From Microbacterium sp. 4R-513 (GTDB lineage Bacteria > Actinomycetota > Actinomycetes > Actinomycetales > Microbacteriaceae): a DNA stretch of 64,000 bases. A program made the translations under genes and the position numbers. The notes under the pieces are model-generated. The model made no database searches. It saw only the letters and a list, made by a program, of their open reading frames with translations, and was not told where the DNA came from. Below, piece after piece: positions 1 through 8,602 of the stretch. The stretch is from assembly GCF_011046485.1 (NCBI RefSeq), contig NZ_CP049256.1:3286001-3350000 (forward strand). Direction: 5' to 3'. The number at the start of each line of letters is the position of its first letter. The first letter of the stretch is position 1.

Positions 1-1
1 G

Positions 2-1051
2 ACGTTCAGCCGTCCGCTGCGCAATGCGCACTACTGGGTGTACCTCCTGCACGGCATGATCGTCAGCCCCGTCGTGAGCACGATCTCGTTCGCGCTCACC
101 GTCGCGTGGCTCAGCATCGGCTTCGGCGGTCTGACGTACTGGTTCTGGGGGCTGTTCATCCCGCGCGGTGACGGCGGGGAGTGGGGTTCGTACGTCGCGG
201 AGGCCGTGCCCTGGCTCTTCGGTGGCTGGTCGTCGTGGGCGGTCGAGGTCGCGCTCTACCTCCTGGCCGGCATTCTCTTCACCTTCACGATGCCCTGGGT
301 GCTGGGCGGGCTCGCCCGCGCGCACCACGCGATCGCCCGCGGCATGCTCGGTCGTTGGGACTCCGACGCGCTCGCCGCCGAGGTCCGTGCCGAGTCCGCG
401 GCGCGCACCGCCGCCGTGCAAGCCGAGGACCAGGCGCTGCGGCGCCTCGAGCGCGACATCCACGACGGACCGCAGCAGCGGCTCGTGCGCCTCCAGATGG
501 ATCTCGCGTCGCTCGAACGGCGCGCGGCGGCAGGAGACACGGATGCCGCAGCCGAGCTCGCGCGCGAGGCGCGCGGGCATGCCGCTGCCGCCCTCGACGA
601 GCTCCGAGCCCTGTCCGCCGGCGTCGCACCGCCGCTCCTGCAGGACCGCGGTCTCCGCGCCGCCCTCGAGGCGCTGTCGCTCGCCAGCAGCATCCCGGTA
701 CGCGCCGAGCTCGACCCGGCACTCGACGTCGCCGTCAGCCCAGAAGTCGCCCGGACCGTCTACTTCGTCGTCGCCGAGCTGCTCACCAACGCCGTCAAGC
801 ACTCGGCGGCGACGGGCGCGACGCTCCGCGCCTGGATCGCGCAGCCGGCCGCCGGCGATACGCCTTTGCTCGATGTCTGGCTCGTCGATGACGGCCGAGG
901 CGGTGCGCAGTTCCGTGCCGGGCACGGCCTGGAAGGTCTGCGTGGCCGGGTGCGCGGCCTGCGCGGCGACCTGGAGCTCTCGTCGCCCGTCGGCGGACCC
1001 ACCCGCATCGGAGTGCACATCCCGCTCGCGACGACCCCGGCCGCGCCGTGA
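2..1051 (+). CDS. sensor histidine kinase, 5' truncated
   Basis: Two-component sensor kinase whose beginning lies outside the window: the frame is open from base 2, and the first possible internal start is GTG at 38. Two hydrophobic stretches (about bases 30-165 and 235-310) place it in the membrane. A HisKA_3-type phosphoacceptor helix follows, with DIHDGPQQR and the His codon at 461. The C-terminal ATPase shows an N box (ELLTNAVKHS), a G1 box (DDGRGG) and a G2 box (GHGLEGLRGRV). These are the features of kinases that partner NarL/DesR-type regulators. The response regulator starts at or just after its stop, so the two are a cognate pair. The signal sensed cannot be read from the sequence. 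Confidence 0.9.
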   Translation, partial: TFSRPLRNAHYWVYLLHGMIVSPVVSTISFALTVAWLSIGFGGLTYWFWGLFIPRGDGGEWGSYVAEAVPWLFGGWSSWAVEVALYLLAGILFTFTMPWVLGGLARAHHAIARGMLGRWDSDALAAEVRAESAARTAAVQAEDQALRRLERDIHDGPQQRLVRLQMDLASLERRAAAGDTDAAAELAREARGHAAAALDELRALSAGVAPPLLQDRGLRAALEALSLASSIPVRAELDPALDVAVSPEVARTVYFVVAELLTNAVKHSAATGATLRAWIAQPAAGDTPLLDVWLVDDGRGGAQFRAGHGLEGLRGRVRGLRGDLELSSPVGGPTRIGVHIPLATTPAAP

Positions 1052-1059
1052 CGACCGCC

Positions 1060-1065
1060 TATCCT
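1060..1065 (+). promoter_or_regulatory. -10 hexamer TATCCT, leaderless start
   Basis: TATCCT ends six bases before the GTG at 1072, the spacing expected when transcription starts on the start codon. It supports 1072 as the start of the response regulator. Confidence 0.45.
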
Positions 1066-1071
1066 GACGGG

Positions 1072-1722
1072 GTGACCCGGCCGCTTCGCGTCGTCCTCGT
1101 CGAGGACTCCGTGCTCCTGCGCGAGGGACTGGTCCGCCTCTTCGATGAGGCGGGCTACGTGCCGGCAGGCGCGTGGGGCGACGTCGACGATGTCGTCGAT
1201 CGGGTTCGAGATGCCTCGGCCGACGTCGCGGTGCTCGACGTGCGGCTCCCCCCGGCGTTCAAGGACGAGGGCATCCGTGCCGCGATCGCCCTTCGCGCGG
1301 CGCTGCCGCGCCTCGGCATCCTGGTGCTCAGTCAGTACGTCGAGGGCGTCTATGCGCGCGAGCTGCTGGCGGGCGGCGAAGGCGGCATCGGCTATCTGCT
1401 CAAGGACCGCGTGACCTCGCTCGACGAGTTCACCGATGCCGTGGAACGCGTCTACGACGGCGGGACGGTGCTCGACCCGCTCGTCGTGCGCGGGCTGCTC
1501 GCGGCACGTCCCGACCCGCTGTCGAGGCTCACTCCGCGGGAGCGGGATGTGCTCGAACTCATGGCCGAGGGGCGGAGCAACTCCGCGATCGCGGAGCGCC
1601 TCTTCATCGGCGTCGGAGCGGTCGAGAAGAACATCAGCTCGATCTTCCTCAAGCTCGGCCTCGAGGACTCGGCGACCGAGCACCGACGGGTGCTCGCCGT
1701 GCTCGCCTTCCTGCAGCACTGA
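1072..1722 (+). CDS. LuxR/NarL-family response regulator
   Basis: DNA-binding response regulator of 216 aa, output of the kinase just upstream. The receiver domain has the acidic pair in VVLVEDS (residues 7-13), the phosphoacceptor Asp56 in AVLDVRLPP and the conserved Lys111 in LLKDR. The LuxR-type helix-turn-helix spans residues 152-197 (LTPRERDVLELMAEGRSNSA and following). I start it at GTG 1072, behind a well-spaced TATCCT and giving the usual short N-terminus. A GTG at 1048 that overlaps the kinase stop (GTGA) would add eight residues and would give translational coupling; both could be used. Target genes are unknown; no co-transcribed transporter is visible downstream, where a terminator follows. 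Confidence 0.9.
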   Translation: MTRPLRVVLVEDSVLLREGLVRLFDEAGYVPAGAWGDVDDVVDRVRDASADVAVLDVRLPPAFKDEGIRAAIALRAALPRLGILVLSQYVEGVYARELLAGGEGGIGYLLKDRVTSLDEFTDAVERVYDGGTVLDPLVVRGLLAARPDPLSRLTPRERDVLELMAEGRSNSAIAERLFIGVGAVEKNISSIFLKLGLEDSATEHRRVLAVLAFLQH

Positions 1723-1733
1723 ATGCGCAGTCG

Positions 1734-1765
1734 ACGAAGCCCCCGGATCTCTCCGGGGGCTTCGT
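1734..1765. terminator. bidirectional hairpin between response regulator and dps
   Basis: A perfect 14-bp inverted repeat (arms 1734-1747 and 1752-1765, arm ACGAAGCCCCCGGA) with a 4-base loop sits between two convergent genes. It can serve both strands. Confidence 0.8.
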
Positions 1766-1779
1766 CGTGCTGACGGCGC

Positions 1780-2265
1780 CTATTCGGCCAGGTGAGCGAA
1801 GAGGAACCAGCGGTCCTTCTCGATGCTCTCCTTGATGCCGATCGCGATGTCCTGGCTCGTGAGGTCGATCTCGTCGAGACCGTCGATGGCGGCCTGCACG
1901 TCGGCGATCACGACATCCATGTCCGAGATGACGGCACGGATCGTGTCCTCCCACTGCGAGAAGCCGGCCGAGAGCGTTGTCGGGCGGGTCTTCTCGGCGA
2001 CGGTTCCGAGACGCGCGTCGATGGGAAGGCCGAGGGCGACGATGCGCTCCGCGGCCTGGTCAGCACCGTCCTGCGCGTGCACGACGATCGTGTCGAGGAG
2101 CTCGTGGATGGCGATGAAGTTGGCACCGCGGACATTCCAGTGCGCCTGCTTGCCGTTGACGGCGAGGGCCTGAAGCCCGAGGGCGATCGGGGTGAGGAAC
2201 TGGGCCGATCCGGCTGCGACCTCGGGGTCGGCAGCCGTGGCTGGGGTGGTCTGGATCTTGGTCAT
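1780..2265 (-). CDS. dps: Dps family ferritin-like DNA-protection protein
   Basis: Dodecameric mini-ferritin (161 aa) that oxidises and stores Fe(II) with peroxide and shields DNA during stress. The ferroxidase ligands expected for Dps are visible: His42 in AHWNV, His54 and Asp58 in IHELLD, and Asp69/Glu73 in ADQAAER. The length is normal for the family. The ATG is chosen because GGAGG lies a good distance upstream; the frame stays open further upstream, but that extension has no family similarity and runs antisense through the next gene. Dps is usually induced by oxidative stress or starvation; no operator was recognised in the 123 bp separating it from the divergent carbonic-anhydrase-like gene. 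Confidence 0.93.
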   Translation of the reverse strand: MTKIQTTPATAADPEVAAGSAQFLTPIALGLQALAVNGKQAHWNVRGANFIAIHELLDTIVVHAQDGADQAAERIVALGLPIDARLGTVAEKTRPTTLSAGFSQWEDTIRAVISDMDVVIADVQAAIDGLDEIDLTSQDIAIGIKESIEKDRWFLFAHLAE

Positions 2266-2376
2266 ATCGCACGCCTCCGTCTGGACGGGTTCTCGTCGTC
2301 CGGGTTCAACGCTACTCAGCGCGATGCATTCCGCAAGGAAGCGAAGGCTGGGCTCACCTGGCTCGTTCCCCTCCCG

Positions 2377-2382
2377 TAATCT
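2377..2382 (+). promoter_or_regulatory. -10 hexamer TAATCT, leaderless start
   Basis: TAATCT ends six bases before the ATG at 2389. No ribosome binding site precedes that ATG, which suggests a leaderless mRNA. Confidence 0.5.
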
Positions 2383-2388
2383 CGGGGC

Positions 2389-2931
2389 ATGACCATCGAC
2401 GCCGATGCCTCCGTCCTCGTCCTCGCCGGCCGCTCCCCGTCGATCGACGCCTCGGCGTTCGTCGCCGCGGGGGCCCGCGTGATCGGCGACGTCGCACTCG
2501 GTGAGGGCGCCAGCGTCTGGTACAACGCCGTCTTGCGCGCTGACAGCGATGCCATCCGCGTCGGCGCCGGCAGCAACCTGCAGGACAACGTGTCGGTCCA
2601 CGTCGATGCGGGGCATCCGACCGTCATCGGCGAGAACGTGTCGGTCGGACACAACGCGGTCGTCCACGGCTGCACGATCGGCGACGGCTCGCTCATCGGG
2701 ATGGGGAGCGTCGTGCTCTCGGGGGCGGTGATCGGGGACGGATGCCTCGTCGCCGGCGGCGCCGTCGTGCTCGAGGGCACGGTCATCCCGCCGGGATCGC
2801 TCGTCGCCGGCGTTCCGGCGAAGGTCCGGCGCGAGCTCACCGACGAGGAGCGGGCCGGCATCCTCCGCAACGCCGAGACGTACCGTGCCCACCTCTCGAC
2901 CCATGCCGGCGCAGCGCCGCTGGAGGCGTGA
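2389..2931 (+). CDS. gamma-carbonic anhydrase family protein
   Basis: Left-handed beta-helix protein of 180 aa in the gamma-carbonic anhydrase/YrdA/PaaY family. Hexapeptide repeats of the (I/V)GxGxx type run from about residue 30 to 140. Three histidines match the trimer-interface zinc ligands: His71 (SVHVD), His88 and His93 (VGHNAVVHGC), with the family's five-residue spacing of the last two. A C-terminal helix follows. It may hydrate CO2, but many family members lack measured activity, so the metal site is seen and the enzyme activity is inferred. The next gene starts one base after its stop, suggesting one transcript. Confidence 0.88.
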   Translation: MTIDADASVLVLAGRSPSIDASAFVAAGARVIGDVALGEGASVWYNAVLRADSDAIRVGAGSNLQDNVSVHVDAGHPTVIGENVSVGHNAVVHGCTIGDGSLIGMGSVVLSGAVIGDGCLVAGGAVVLEGTVIPPGSLVAGVPAKVRRELTDEERAGILRNAETYRAHLSTHAGAAPLEA

Positions 2932-2932
2932 C

Positions 2933-3304
2933 GTGCGCATCGAATCCCTCCGCCCGGACGAGGTCTTCGTCTTCGGCTCGAACGCCTCCGGCGCGCACGG
3001 CGGGGGAGCGGCGCGCTTCGCGTACGACCGGTTCGGGGCGATCTGGGGTCAGTCCGAGGGCCTGCAGGGGCAGTCGTACGGCATCGACACGATGTCCGGG
3101 CTCCGCGTGTTCGAGGAGCAGGCGGCCCGGTTCCTCGCGTTCGCGGCAGAGCACCCTGAACTCCGGTTCCTCGTGACCGAGGTTGGCTGCGGGATCGCCG
3201 GCTACCGTCCCGAGCAGGTCGCGGGCTTCTTCCGCGGCGCGCCGGGCAACGTCGTGCTGCCCGAGTCCTTCACCGCCGTGCTGGAGGGCCTGGGAAGCGC
3301 ATAG
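2933..3304 (+). CDS. small FGSN / GxHGxGAA-motif protein (phage and bacterial family)
   Basis: 123-aa protein starting with GTG, with GGAGG (2922-2926) placed well upstream inside the previous gene. The N-terminal FVFGSNASGAHGGGAA (residues 12-27) and the later SYGIDT (48-53) and VTEVGCGIAGY (81-91) are the conserved blocks of a family found in bacteria and phages, for example under the name A1S_2505 phage-type domain. The glycine-rich loop suggests nucleotide or ADP-ribose binding, as in macro-like folds, but that is inference. There is no signal peptide or membrane segment, and no other phage-type gene lies nearby. Confidence 0.7.
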   Translation: MRIESLRPDEVFVFGSNASGAHGGGAARFAYDRFGAIWGQSEGLQGQSYGIDTMSGLRVFEEQAARFLAFAAEHPELRFLVTEVGCGIAGYRPEQVAGFFRGAPGNVVLPESFTAVLEGLGSA

Positions 3305-3398
3305 GACCGCGATCCGCAACCCCTTGCGCGACCACAGGCGACGCGGCGTACCGTGACGGTTCCCCTCGCGAACCCGCAGTGCAGTTAGGGGGCGCCGC

Positions 3399-3698
3399 AT
3401 GTCGCGTCGCGCCAAGACCTATTCATCCCGCCGCGGCGAGACGGCCGCCACCGTCGCCCTGAGCACGACGGCCTTCGTGTTCGCCGTCGTCGCCGTCTTC
3501 CTGGCCGTCATGTGGGGCGAGAGCGGCACGCAGACGTGGGGCGTCCTTGTCGGGATGATGCTCCCCATCGCCCTGACGCTGCTCGCCGCCGTCGTCCTCA
3601 CGGCCCACCTGGTTCGACTGCGCGTCGTGCGGGGGACGGCGATCCGCCAGAGGATCCGGCGGGAGCTCAGGGCGATGTTCCGGACCGACCTGACCTGA
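3399..3698 (+). CDS. small membrane protein, two predicted helices
   Basis: 99-aa protein not assigned to a family. It has a basic N-terminus (SRRAKTYSSRRGE), two hydrophobic helices (about residues 20-41 and 48-70) joined by a short GESGTQTW loop, and a basic C-terminal tail (VRGTAIRQRIRRELR). By the positive-inside rule both ends should be cytoplasmic. AGGGGG lies about eight bases before the ATG. TACCGT around 3349 could be a -10 box. Function unknown. Confidence 0.7.
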   Translation: MSRRAKTYSSRRGETAATVALSTTAFVFAVVAVFLAVMWGESGTQTWGVLVGMMLPIALTLLAAVVLTAHLVRLRVVRGTAIRQRIRRELRAMFRTDLT

Positions 3699-3759
3699 GG
3701 CCTGCGTGGCGCGGCTGATCGCGTGTATTAGACTCGTCCGGTGCGCCTCGGCGCGCTCC

Positions 3760-3833
3760 GGGGATGTAGCTCAATGGTAGAGCCTCAGTCTTCCAAACTG
3801 ATGGTGCGGGTTCGATTCCCGTCATCCCCTCCA
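3760..3833 (+). tRNA. tRNA-Gly (anticodon TCC)
   Basis: Full cloverleaf: acceptor GGGGATG pairs with CATCCCC, D arm GCTC/GAGC, anticodon stem TCAGT/ACTGA with loop CTTCCAA (anticodon TCC, reading GGA/GGG), and T loop TTCGATT. The CCA end is encoded (3831-3833), unlike the other two tRNAs here. A TAGACT -10-like box lies at about 3729. Confidence 0.97.
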
Positions 3834-3853
3834 AATGCCCGGACGTGTGCGAC

Positions 3854-4762
3854 TCACTCGGGCTTCGGCTCGGGATGCAGCGTCCCCCGGTGGACCTCGA
3901 CGATCCGGGTGTGCTTGTTGCCTTCTGCGTGGTCGCGGATGGGCTTGTCCTCCATGAAGAGGCGGATCACGTGCGCCAGCTCGTCGGGGTGGCTGAAGTT
4001 GATCGCGTGGGCGGCCGACTCCATCGAGACGACCAGCACGTGGTTGTCGGTCAGCGACGCGATCTCCTGGATCCGCGCCGCCTTCGGGAGGAGGGGATCG
4101 CGGTCGCCGAGAACGACCAGCGTGGGCACGTGCATGCTCAGGAGGCGCTCGAGCGAGGGGTACTGGGTGAGCGCCCGGAACATCTTGAAGGTGCTCGGCA
4201 CGCCGAAGCGCAGGTAGTCGGGCGTCGCGACGCCGACCATCTTCCGGGGCTCGCGGCCGCCGTCCTTCGCGAGCTGCGCGACGGCGCGGCGGAGGGGCTG
4301 ATTGTGGACACCGCCGGCCGGCGAGACCAGCACGGCCCGCTCCAGCCGCTCGGGGTAGTGATAGGCGAACTCGCAGATGACGGGGCACCCCATCGAGTTG
4401 CCGACCAGGGTCACCTTCTCGATGCCCCGGTCGTCGAGGAAGCGCGCCGCGGCGCGGGCGAGATCGGGGACGTCCAGCTGGTCCGGCGCCTTGCCGCTGC
4501 GGCCGAACCCCGGCAGATCGGGCACGAGGGTGTGGAACTCGTCCGCGAGCTTCTCGGCCGTCGGGAGGAGGTATCGCCCCGAGAGTCCGAAGCCGTGGAC
4601 GTGCATCATGACAGGCGCGTCGGGCGGGTTCACGGACTCGCGGTAGAAGACGTCGATCCCGTCGACGAGCGTCCAGCGCTCGGCGAGCGTCGTCTGCGGA
4701 CGGCGGGGATGCATCCGCCGCCGGTGCTCGAAGTTCGGCGCTGTGCTCGATCCTGTCGTCAT
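3854..4762 (-). CDS. alpha/beta hydrolase
   Basis: 302-aa alpha/beta-hydrolase-fold enzyme. An oxyanion HGFG motif follows strand 3 (MHVHGFGLSG), the nucleophile elbow is GNSMG, an acidic residue is in VVLGDRDPLLP, and the late His is in SAAHAINFSHP. There is no signal peptide, so it is cytoplasmic. I start at the ATG preceded by AGGGGTG at a normal distance; the open frame extends 47 residues further upstream, but that part is low-complexity Arg/Pro-rich sequence. It is a single gene between two tRNAs. Substrate unknown; similar folds include esterases, haloalkane dehalogenases and C-C hydrolases. Confidence 0.82.
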   Translation of the reverse strand: MTTGSSTAPNFEHRRRMHPRRPQTTLAERWTLVDGIDVFYRESVNPPDAPVMMHVHGFGLSGRYLLPTAEKLADEFHTLVPDLPGFGRSGKAPDQLDVPDLARAAARFLDDRGIEKVTLVGNSMGCPVICEFAYHYPERLERAVLVSPAGGVHNQPLRRAVAQLAKDGGREPRKMVGVATPDYLRFGVPSTFKMFRALTQYPSLERLLSMHVPTLVVLGDRDPLLPKAARIQEIASLTDNHVLVVSMESAAHAINFSHPDELAHVIRLFMEDKPIRDHAEGNKHTRIVEVHRGTLHPEPKPE

Positions 4763-4918
4763 GGCTGACACCCCTTCGCATGCCTGAGGGGAACGTGCCA
4801 TCCGCGGGCGAGCACTGTCAACACCGCGAGGGTGCGAATCGCCCCGCACAGGTGACCCCCTTGCGCGTCGGCTAGACTTCTCGGGGCCGTTCGGCGCGCG
4901 CATGCGTGTGCACCCGCC

Positions 4919-4992
4919 CGGGGCGTAGCTCAGCTTGGTAGAGCGCCCGCTTTGGGAGCGGGAGGCCGCAGGTTCAAATCCTGTCGCCCCGA
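4919..4992 (+). tRNA. tRNA-Pro (anticodon TGG)
   Basis: Cloverleaf: acceptor CGGGGCG pairs with CGCCCCG, anticodon stem CCCGC/GCGGG with loop TTTGGGA (anticodon TGG), T loop TTCAAAT, discriminator A. CCA is not encoded. A TAGACT hexamer at 4873-4878 is a plausible -10 box. Confidence 0.97.
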
Positions 4993-5073
4993 CGTCACGG
5001 CCTCTCGAACTCGAAACACCAGACCTTCAGCAGCCGCGCACGCGCGCGGTCCACACGAGGAGAACGAAACGGC

Positions 5074-6486
5074 ATGGTCAACAGCACCGTCGAGAAGCTC
5101 AGCCCCACACGGGTCAAGCTGCACATCACGGTCAGCCCCGACGAGCTGAAGCCGAGCATCAAGCACGCCTACGAGCACATCGCTCAGGACGTCCAGATCC
5201 CCGGCTTCCGCAAGGGCAAGGTCCCGGCGCCCATCATCGATCAGCGCATCGGTCGCACCGCCGTGCTCGAGCACGCCGTGAGCGAGGGCCTCGACACGTT
5301 CTACCGCGAGGCCGTCCAGGCCCAGGAGCTGCGCGTGCTCGGCCGTCCGAGCGCCGAGGTCACCGAGTGGCCGAACGAGAAGGACTTCTCGGGCGACCTC
5401 GAGGTCGAGGTCGAGGTGGACGTCCGCCCCGAATTCGACCTCCCCGACTTCGAGGGCACCACGATCACGGTCGACGCGGCCGAGGTCGACGAGGCCGCCA
5501 TCGACGAGGAGCTCGACCGCCTCCGCGGCCGCTTCGGCACGCTCGTCACGGTCGACCGCCCCGCCACGACCGGTGACTTCGTCGAGCTCGACCTGGTCGC
5601 CACGATCGACGGCGACGAGATCGACCGGGCCGAGGGCGTGTCGTACGAGGTCGGCTCCGGCGAGCTCCTCGAGGGCATCGACGAGGCCATCGACTCGCTC
5701 ACTGCGGGCGAGGACACGACGTTCCGCTCGAAGCTGGTCGGCGGCGACCACGCCGGCGAAGAGGCCGAGGTCTCGGTCACGGTCAACGCCGTCAAGGAGC
5801 GCGAGCTCCCCGAGGCCGATGACGACTTCGCCCAGATCGCGAGCGAGTTCGACACGATCGCCGAGCTGCGCGACAGCCTCAAGGAGCGCGTCGGCCAGCA
5901 GTCGGTCTTCACGCAGGGCTCTGCGGCGCGCGACAAGCTCGTCGAGCAGCTCCTCGAGCAGGTCGAGATCCCCGTGCCGGCGCAGCTCGTCGAGGACGAG
6001 GTGCACAACCACCTCGAGGGCGAGGGCCGTCTGGAGGACGACGTGCACCGCGCCGAGGTGACCGAGGCGAGCGAGAAGCAGTTCCGCACGCAGATGCTCC
6101 TCGATGCGATCGCCGAGAAGTTCGAGGTCCAGGTCTCGCAGGACGAGCTCACGCAGTACCTCGTGCAGTCGGCCGCGCAGTACGGCATGGCCCCGCAGGA
6201 CTTCGTCGACGCCCTGCAGCAGAACAACCAGCTTCCCGCGATCGTCGGCGAGGTCGCCCGCAACAAGGCCCTCGCGGTCGCGCTGGGCAAGGTCTCGGTC
6301 GTCGACTCCAACGGCGCTCCCGTCGACCTGACGGGCTTCGTCGCCGTCGACGACGAGACCGCCGCTGAGGACGAGGTCGTCGAAGAGGCCGAGGAGCTTG
6401 TGGATGCCGCGGCCGAGGCCGACGAGATCATCGCAGCCGAAGAGGCCGAAGAGAAGCCTGCGAAGAAGACTGCCAAGAAGAAGTAA
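5074..6486 (+). CDS. tig: trigger factor
   Basis: Ribosome-bound chaperone and peptidyl-prolyl isomerase (470 aa) that receives nascent chains at the exit tunnel. The N-terminal ribosome-binding domain carries the signature GFRKGK at residues 44-49. An FKBP-like domain follows (about 155-245, with [15 protein letters not shown]), then the helical substrate-binding C domain. An extra tail is strongly acidic and ends in a Lys-rich [10 protein letters not shown], as is common in actinobacterial trigger factors. GGAGAACG precedes the ATG. The clpP1-clpP2-clpX genes follow, the usual folding/degradation neighbourhood. Confidence 0.97.
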   Translation: MVNSTVEKLSPTRVKLHITVSPDELKPSIKHAYEHIAQDVQIPGFRKGKVPAPIIDQRIGRTAVLEHAVSEGLDTFYREAVQAQELRVLGRPSAEVTEWPNEKDFSGDLEVEVEVDVRPEFDLPDFEGTTITVDAAEVDEAAIDEELDRLRGRFGTLVTVDRPATTGDFVELDLVATIDGDEIDRAEGVSYEVGSGELLEGIDEAIDSLTAGEDTTFRSKLVGGDHAGEEAEVSVTVNAVKERELPEADDDFAQIASEFDTIAELRDSLKERVGQQSVFTQGSAARDKLVEQLLEQVEIPVPAQLVEDEVHNHLEGEGRLEDDVHRAEVTEASEKQFRTQMLLDAIAEKFEVQVSQDELTQYLVQSAAQYGMAPQDFVDALQQNNQLPAIVGEVARNKALAVALGKVSVVDSNGAPVDLTGFVAVDDETAAEDEVVEEAEELVDAAAEADEIIAAEEAEEKPAKKTAKKK

Positions 6487-6510
6487 TCAAGGTCGCGACA
6501 GCGATCGACA

Positions 6511-6543
6511 GGAGGGGGTGGGTGCCGCGGCATCCACCCCCTT
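6511..6543 (+). terminator. hairpin after tig
   Basis: Arms GGGGGTGG and CCACCCCC flank a GC-rich loop just after the tig stop. There is no T tract, so it may only weaken read-through into the TPR gene. Confidence 0.4.
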
Positions 6544-6565
6544 CGTCGTCCGAGGAGGAGACGGG

Positions 6566-7033
6566 ATGGACTGGGAAGAGCGCATGGCAGCCGCCTGGGC
6601 GGCCGAGGTCGGCGACGAAGAGCGCATCGAGATGATCGACGCGCTGGCCGAGGAGCGCCCCGACGATGCGGTGGCGCTCTTCGAGCGCGCAGGGGCGCGG
6701 GATTCGGCCGGGCGGGATACCGAGGCGGAGCCGCTGTACCGGGCCGCCCTGGTTTCAGGGCTCGACGAGGAGCGCCGGGTGCAGGCCGTCATCCAGCTCG
6801 CGAGCACCATCCGCAACCTCGGCAAGATCGACGAGAGCCTGGCGCTCCTGCGTCAGGAGTACGAGAAGGGGGCCGGCGGCCCGCTTCACGACGCCGTCGC
6901 CGCCTTCTACGCGCTCGCCCTCGTCACTGCGGGGGAGGCCGTGCACGGGGCATCCGTCGCCCTTCAGGCGCTCGCGCCGCACCTGCCCCGCTACACCCGG
7001 TCCGTGGCCGGGTACGCACGCGAACTGGCCTAG
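6566..7033 (+). CDS. tetratricopeptide-repeat protein
   Basis: 155-aa helical protein. Repeats of the TPR type are visible at about residues 30-60 (PDDAVALFERAGARD, AEPLYRAALVSG) and 68-130 (VIQLASTIRNLGKIDESLAL), with the spacing of the TPR_5 family. There is no signal peptide or membrane segment. The ATG has a strong GGAGGAG. It sits between trigger factor and clpP1. A scaffold or protein-interaction role is likely from the fold; the specific role is unknown. Confidence 0.82.
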   Translation: MDWEERMAAAWAAEVGDEERIEMIDALAEERPDDAVALFERAGARDSAGRDTEAEPLYRAALVSGLDEERRVQAVIQLASTIRNLGKIDESLALLRQEYEKGAGGPLHDAVAAFYALALVTAGEAVHGASVALQALAPHLPRYTRSVAGYARELA

Positions 7034-7088
7034 GCGCGCCCCTTCTCTGCCCAGGGCGAACACGGGCGGGTCGTCTGGAGTGCGCCGG

Positions 7089-7094
7089 TAGATT
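7089..7094 (+). promoter_or_regulatory. candidate -10 hexamer TAGATT for clpP1P2
   Basis: TAGATT lies 32 bases before the clpP1 ATG, leaving a short leader that contains the AGGAG site. No clear -35 was recognised. Confidence 0.35.
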
Positions 7095-7126
7095 CATTGG
7101 CACGACCACCCGAAACAGGAGTGAAC

Positions 7127-7711
7127 ATGGCCGAACCCCTTGTCGCGACGAGCGTCTTCGACAGGCTGCTGAAGGACCGCATCATCTGGCTGGGCTCGGA
7201 GGTGCGCGATGACAACGCCAACGAGATCTGCGCGAAGATCCTCCTCCTCGCCGCCGAGGACTCGGAGAAGGACATCTACCTCTACGTCAACTCGCCCGGC
7301 GGCTCGATCACCGCGGGCATGGCGATCTACGACACGATGCAGTTCGTGCCGAACGACATCGTGACGGTCGGGATCGGAATGGCTGCCTCGATGGGCCAGC
7401 TGCTGCTGACGGCGGGCACGAAGGGCAAGCGCTATATCACGCCCAATGCGCGAGTGCTGCTGCACCAGCCGCACGGCGGCTTCGGCGGCACGGCGAGCGA
7501 CATCCAGACGCAGGCGCAGCTCATCCTCGACATGAAGAAGCGCCTCGCCGAGATCACCGCGGCGCAGACGGGCAAGTCCGTCGAGCAGATCAACGCCGAC
7601 GGCGACCGGGACCGCTGGTTCACCGCCCAGGAGGCGCTCGAGTACGGCTTCGTCGACCACATCCGCGAGTCCGCAGCCGACGTCATCGGCGGCGGCGGAA
7701 CTGCTGCCTGA
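7127..7711 (+). CDS. clpP1: ATP-dependent Clp protease proteolytic subunit 1
   Basis: Serine protease subunit (194 aa) of the barrel fed by ClpX or ClpC. Ser88 sits in GMAASMGQ and His113 in LLHQPHGG; the catalytic Asp is expected in the NADGDRDRW segment. The ATG is chosen for the AGGAG seven bases before it; the frame is open ten codons further upstream without a binding site. clpP2 follows after 28 bases. In Actinobacteria the two paralogues form a mixed ClpP1P2 tetradecamer, and adjacency here fits that. Confidence 0.96.
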   Translation: MAEPLVATSVFDRLLKDRIIWLGSEVRDDNANEICAKILLLAAEDSEKDIYLYVNSPGGSITAGMAIYDTMQFVPNDIVTVGIGMAASMGQLLLTAGTKGKRYITPNARVLLHQPHGGFGGTASDIQTQAQLILDMKKRLAEITAAQTGKSVEQINADGDRDRWFTAQEALEYGFVDHIRESAADVIGGGGTAA

Positions 7712-7739
7712 GACCTGCGGCGAAAGAGAGAGAACCCGA

Positions 7740-8411
7740 ATGAACACCCCGACCTTCGGCATCCCCGGTCCGCAGGGACTGCAGGTTCCCAGCAGCCGCT
7801 ACGTGCTGCCCCAGTTCGAGGAGCGCACGGCGTACGGCTACAAGCGCCAGGACCCCTACAACAAGCTCTTCGAGGACCGCGTCATCTTCCTCGGCGTGCA
7901 GGTCGACGACGCGTCCGCCGACGACGTCATGGCCCAGCTCCTCGTGCTCGAGAGCCAGGACCCCGACCGCGACATCATCATGTACATCAACTCGCCCGGC
8001 GGCTCGTTCACGGCCATGACTGCGATCTACGACACGATGCAGTACGTGTCGCCGCAGATCCAGACGGTCGTCCTCGGCCAGGCGGCATCGGCCGCGGCGG
8101 TGCTGCTCGCCGCCGGCGCGCCGGGCAAGCGCCTCGCCCTGCCGAACGCCCGGATCCTGATCCACCAGCCCGCGATGGGTGAGGCGGGTCACGGCCAGGC
8201 GTCGGACATCGAGATCCAGGCCGCCGAGATCATGCGCATGCGGACATGGCTCGAGGAGACGCTCGCGCGGCACTCGAACAAGACCGCGGAAGAGGTCAAT
8301 AAGGACATCGATCGCGACAAGATCCTGTCCGCCGAGGAGGCGGTCAGCTACGGTCTGGTCGACCAGGTCCTGACGACCCGCAAGCGCATCCCCGCGGCTC
8401 TGACCAAGTAG
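7740..8411 (+). CDS. clpP2: ATP-dependent Clp protease proteolytic subunit 2
   Basis: Second ClpP paralogue (223 aa), partner of ClpP1 in the mixed barrel. The nucleophile lies in [11 protein letters not shown] and the His in [10 protein letters not shown], with an acidic DIDRDK segment near the expected Asp. It has a longer N-terminus than ClpP1 (about 35 extra residues before the core), typical of actinobacterial ClpP2. A strong terminator follows. Confidence 0.96.
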   Translation: MNTPTFGIPGPQGLQVPSSRYVLPQFEERTAYGYKRQDPYNKLFEDRVIFLGVQVDDASADDVMAQLLVLESQDPDRDIIMYINSPGGSFTAMTAIYDTMQYVSPQIQTVVLGQAASAAAVLLAAGAPGKRLALPNARILIHQPAMGEAGHGQASDIEIQAAEIMRMRTWLEETLARHSNKTAEEVNKDIDRDKILSAEEAVSYGLVDQVLTTRKRIPAALTK

Positions 8412-8422
8412 CCTTCGCCGAT

Positions 8423-8461
8423 GAAGCCCCGCCGTCCCGATCTCAGGGGCGGCGGGGCTTC
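8423..8461 (+). terminator. terminator after clpP2
   Basis: Inverted repeat with arms GAAGCCCCGCCG (8423-8434) and CGGCGGGGCTTC (8450-8461), followed by TTCG. It separates clpP1P2 from clpX. Confidence 0.8.
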
Positions 8462-8602
8462 TTCGTGCGCATCCGTTCCGCTCGCAGCGGAACGGCCGGA
8501 TTCCGCCTCCACATTGGGCGTCGCAATCCCGCCGCTTGTCGACTGCAACGGTTAGGCTCGACATCAGCCGGCAGACGGCCGGCGCGCAAGGAGGAGAGCC
8601 AC

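Noticed and set aside
2266..2940. N-terminal extension of Dps by about 225 codons
   Set aside because: Lies antisense to the carbonic-anhydrase-like gene and past a strong ribosome site and ATG for the normal Dps length.
2885..3304. Longer start (ATG 2885) for the FGSN-motif protein
   Set aside because: It would overlap the carbonic-anhydrase-like gene by 47 bases and add Arg/Pro-rich sequence; GTG 2933 has a good ribosome site.
8546..8560. TAGGCT near 8553 as a leaderless promoter for clpX
   Set aside because: It lies 44 bases before the ATG, which has its own ribosome site, so it is at most an ordinary promoter.
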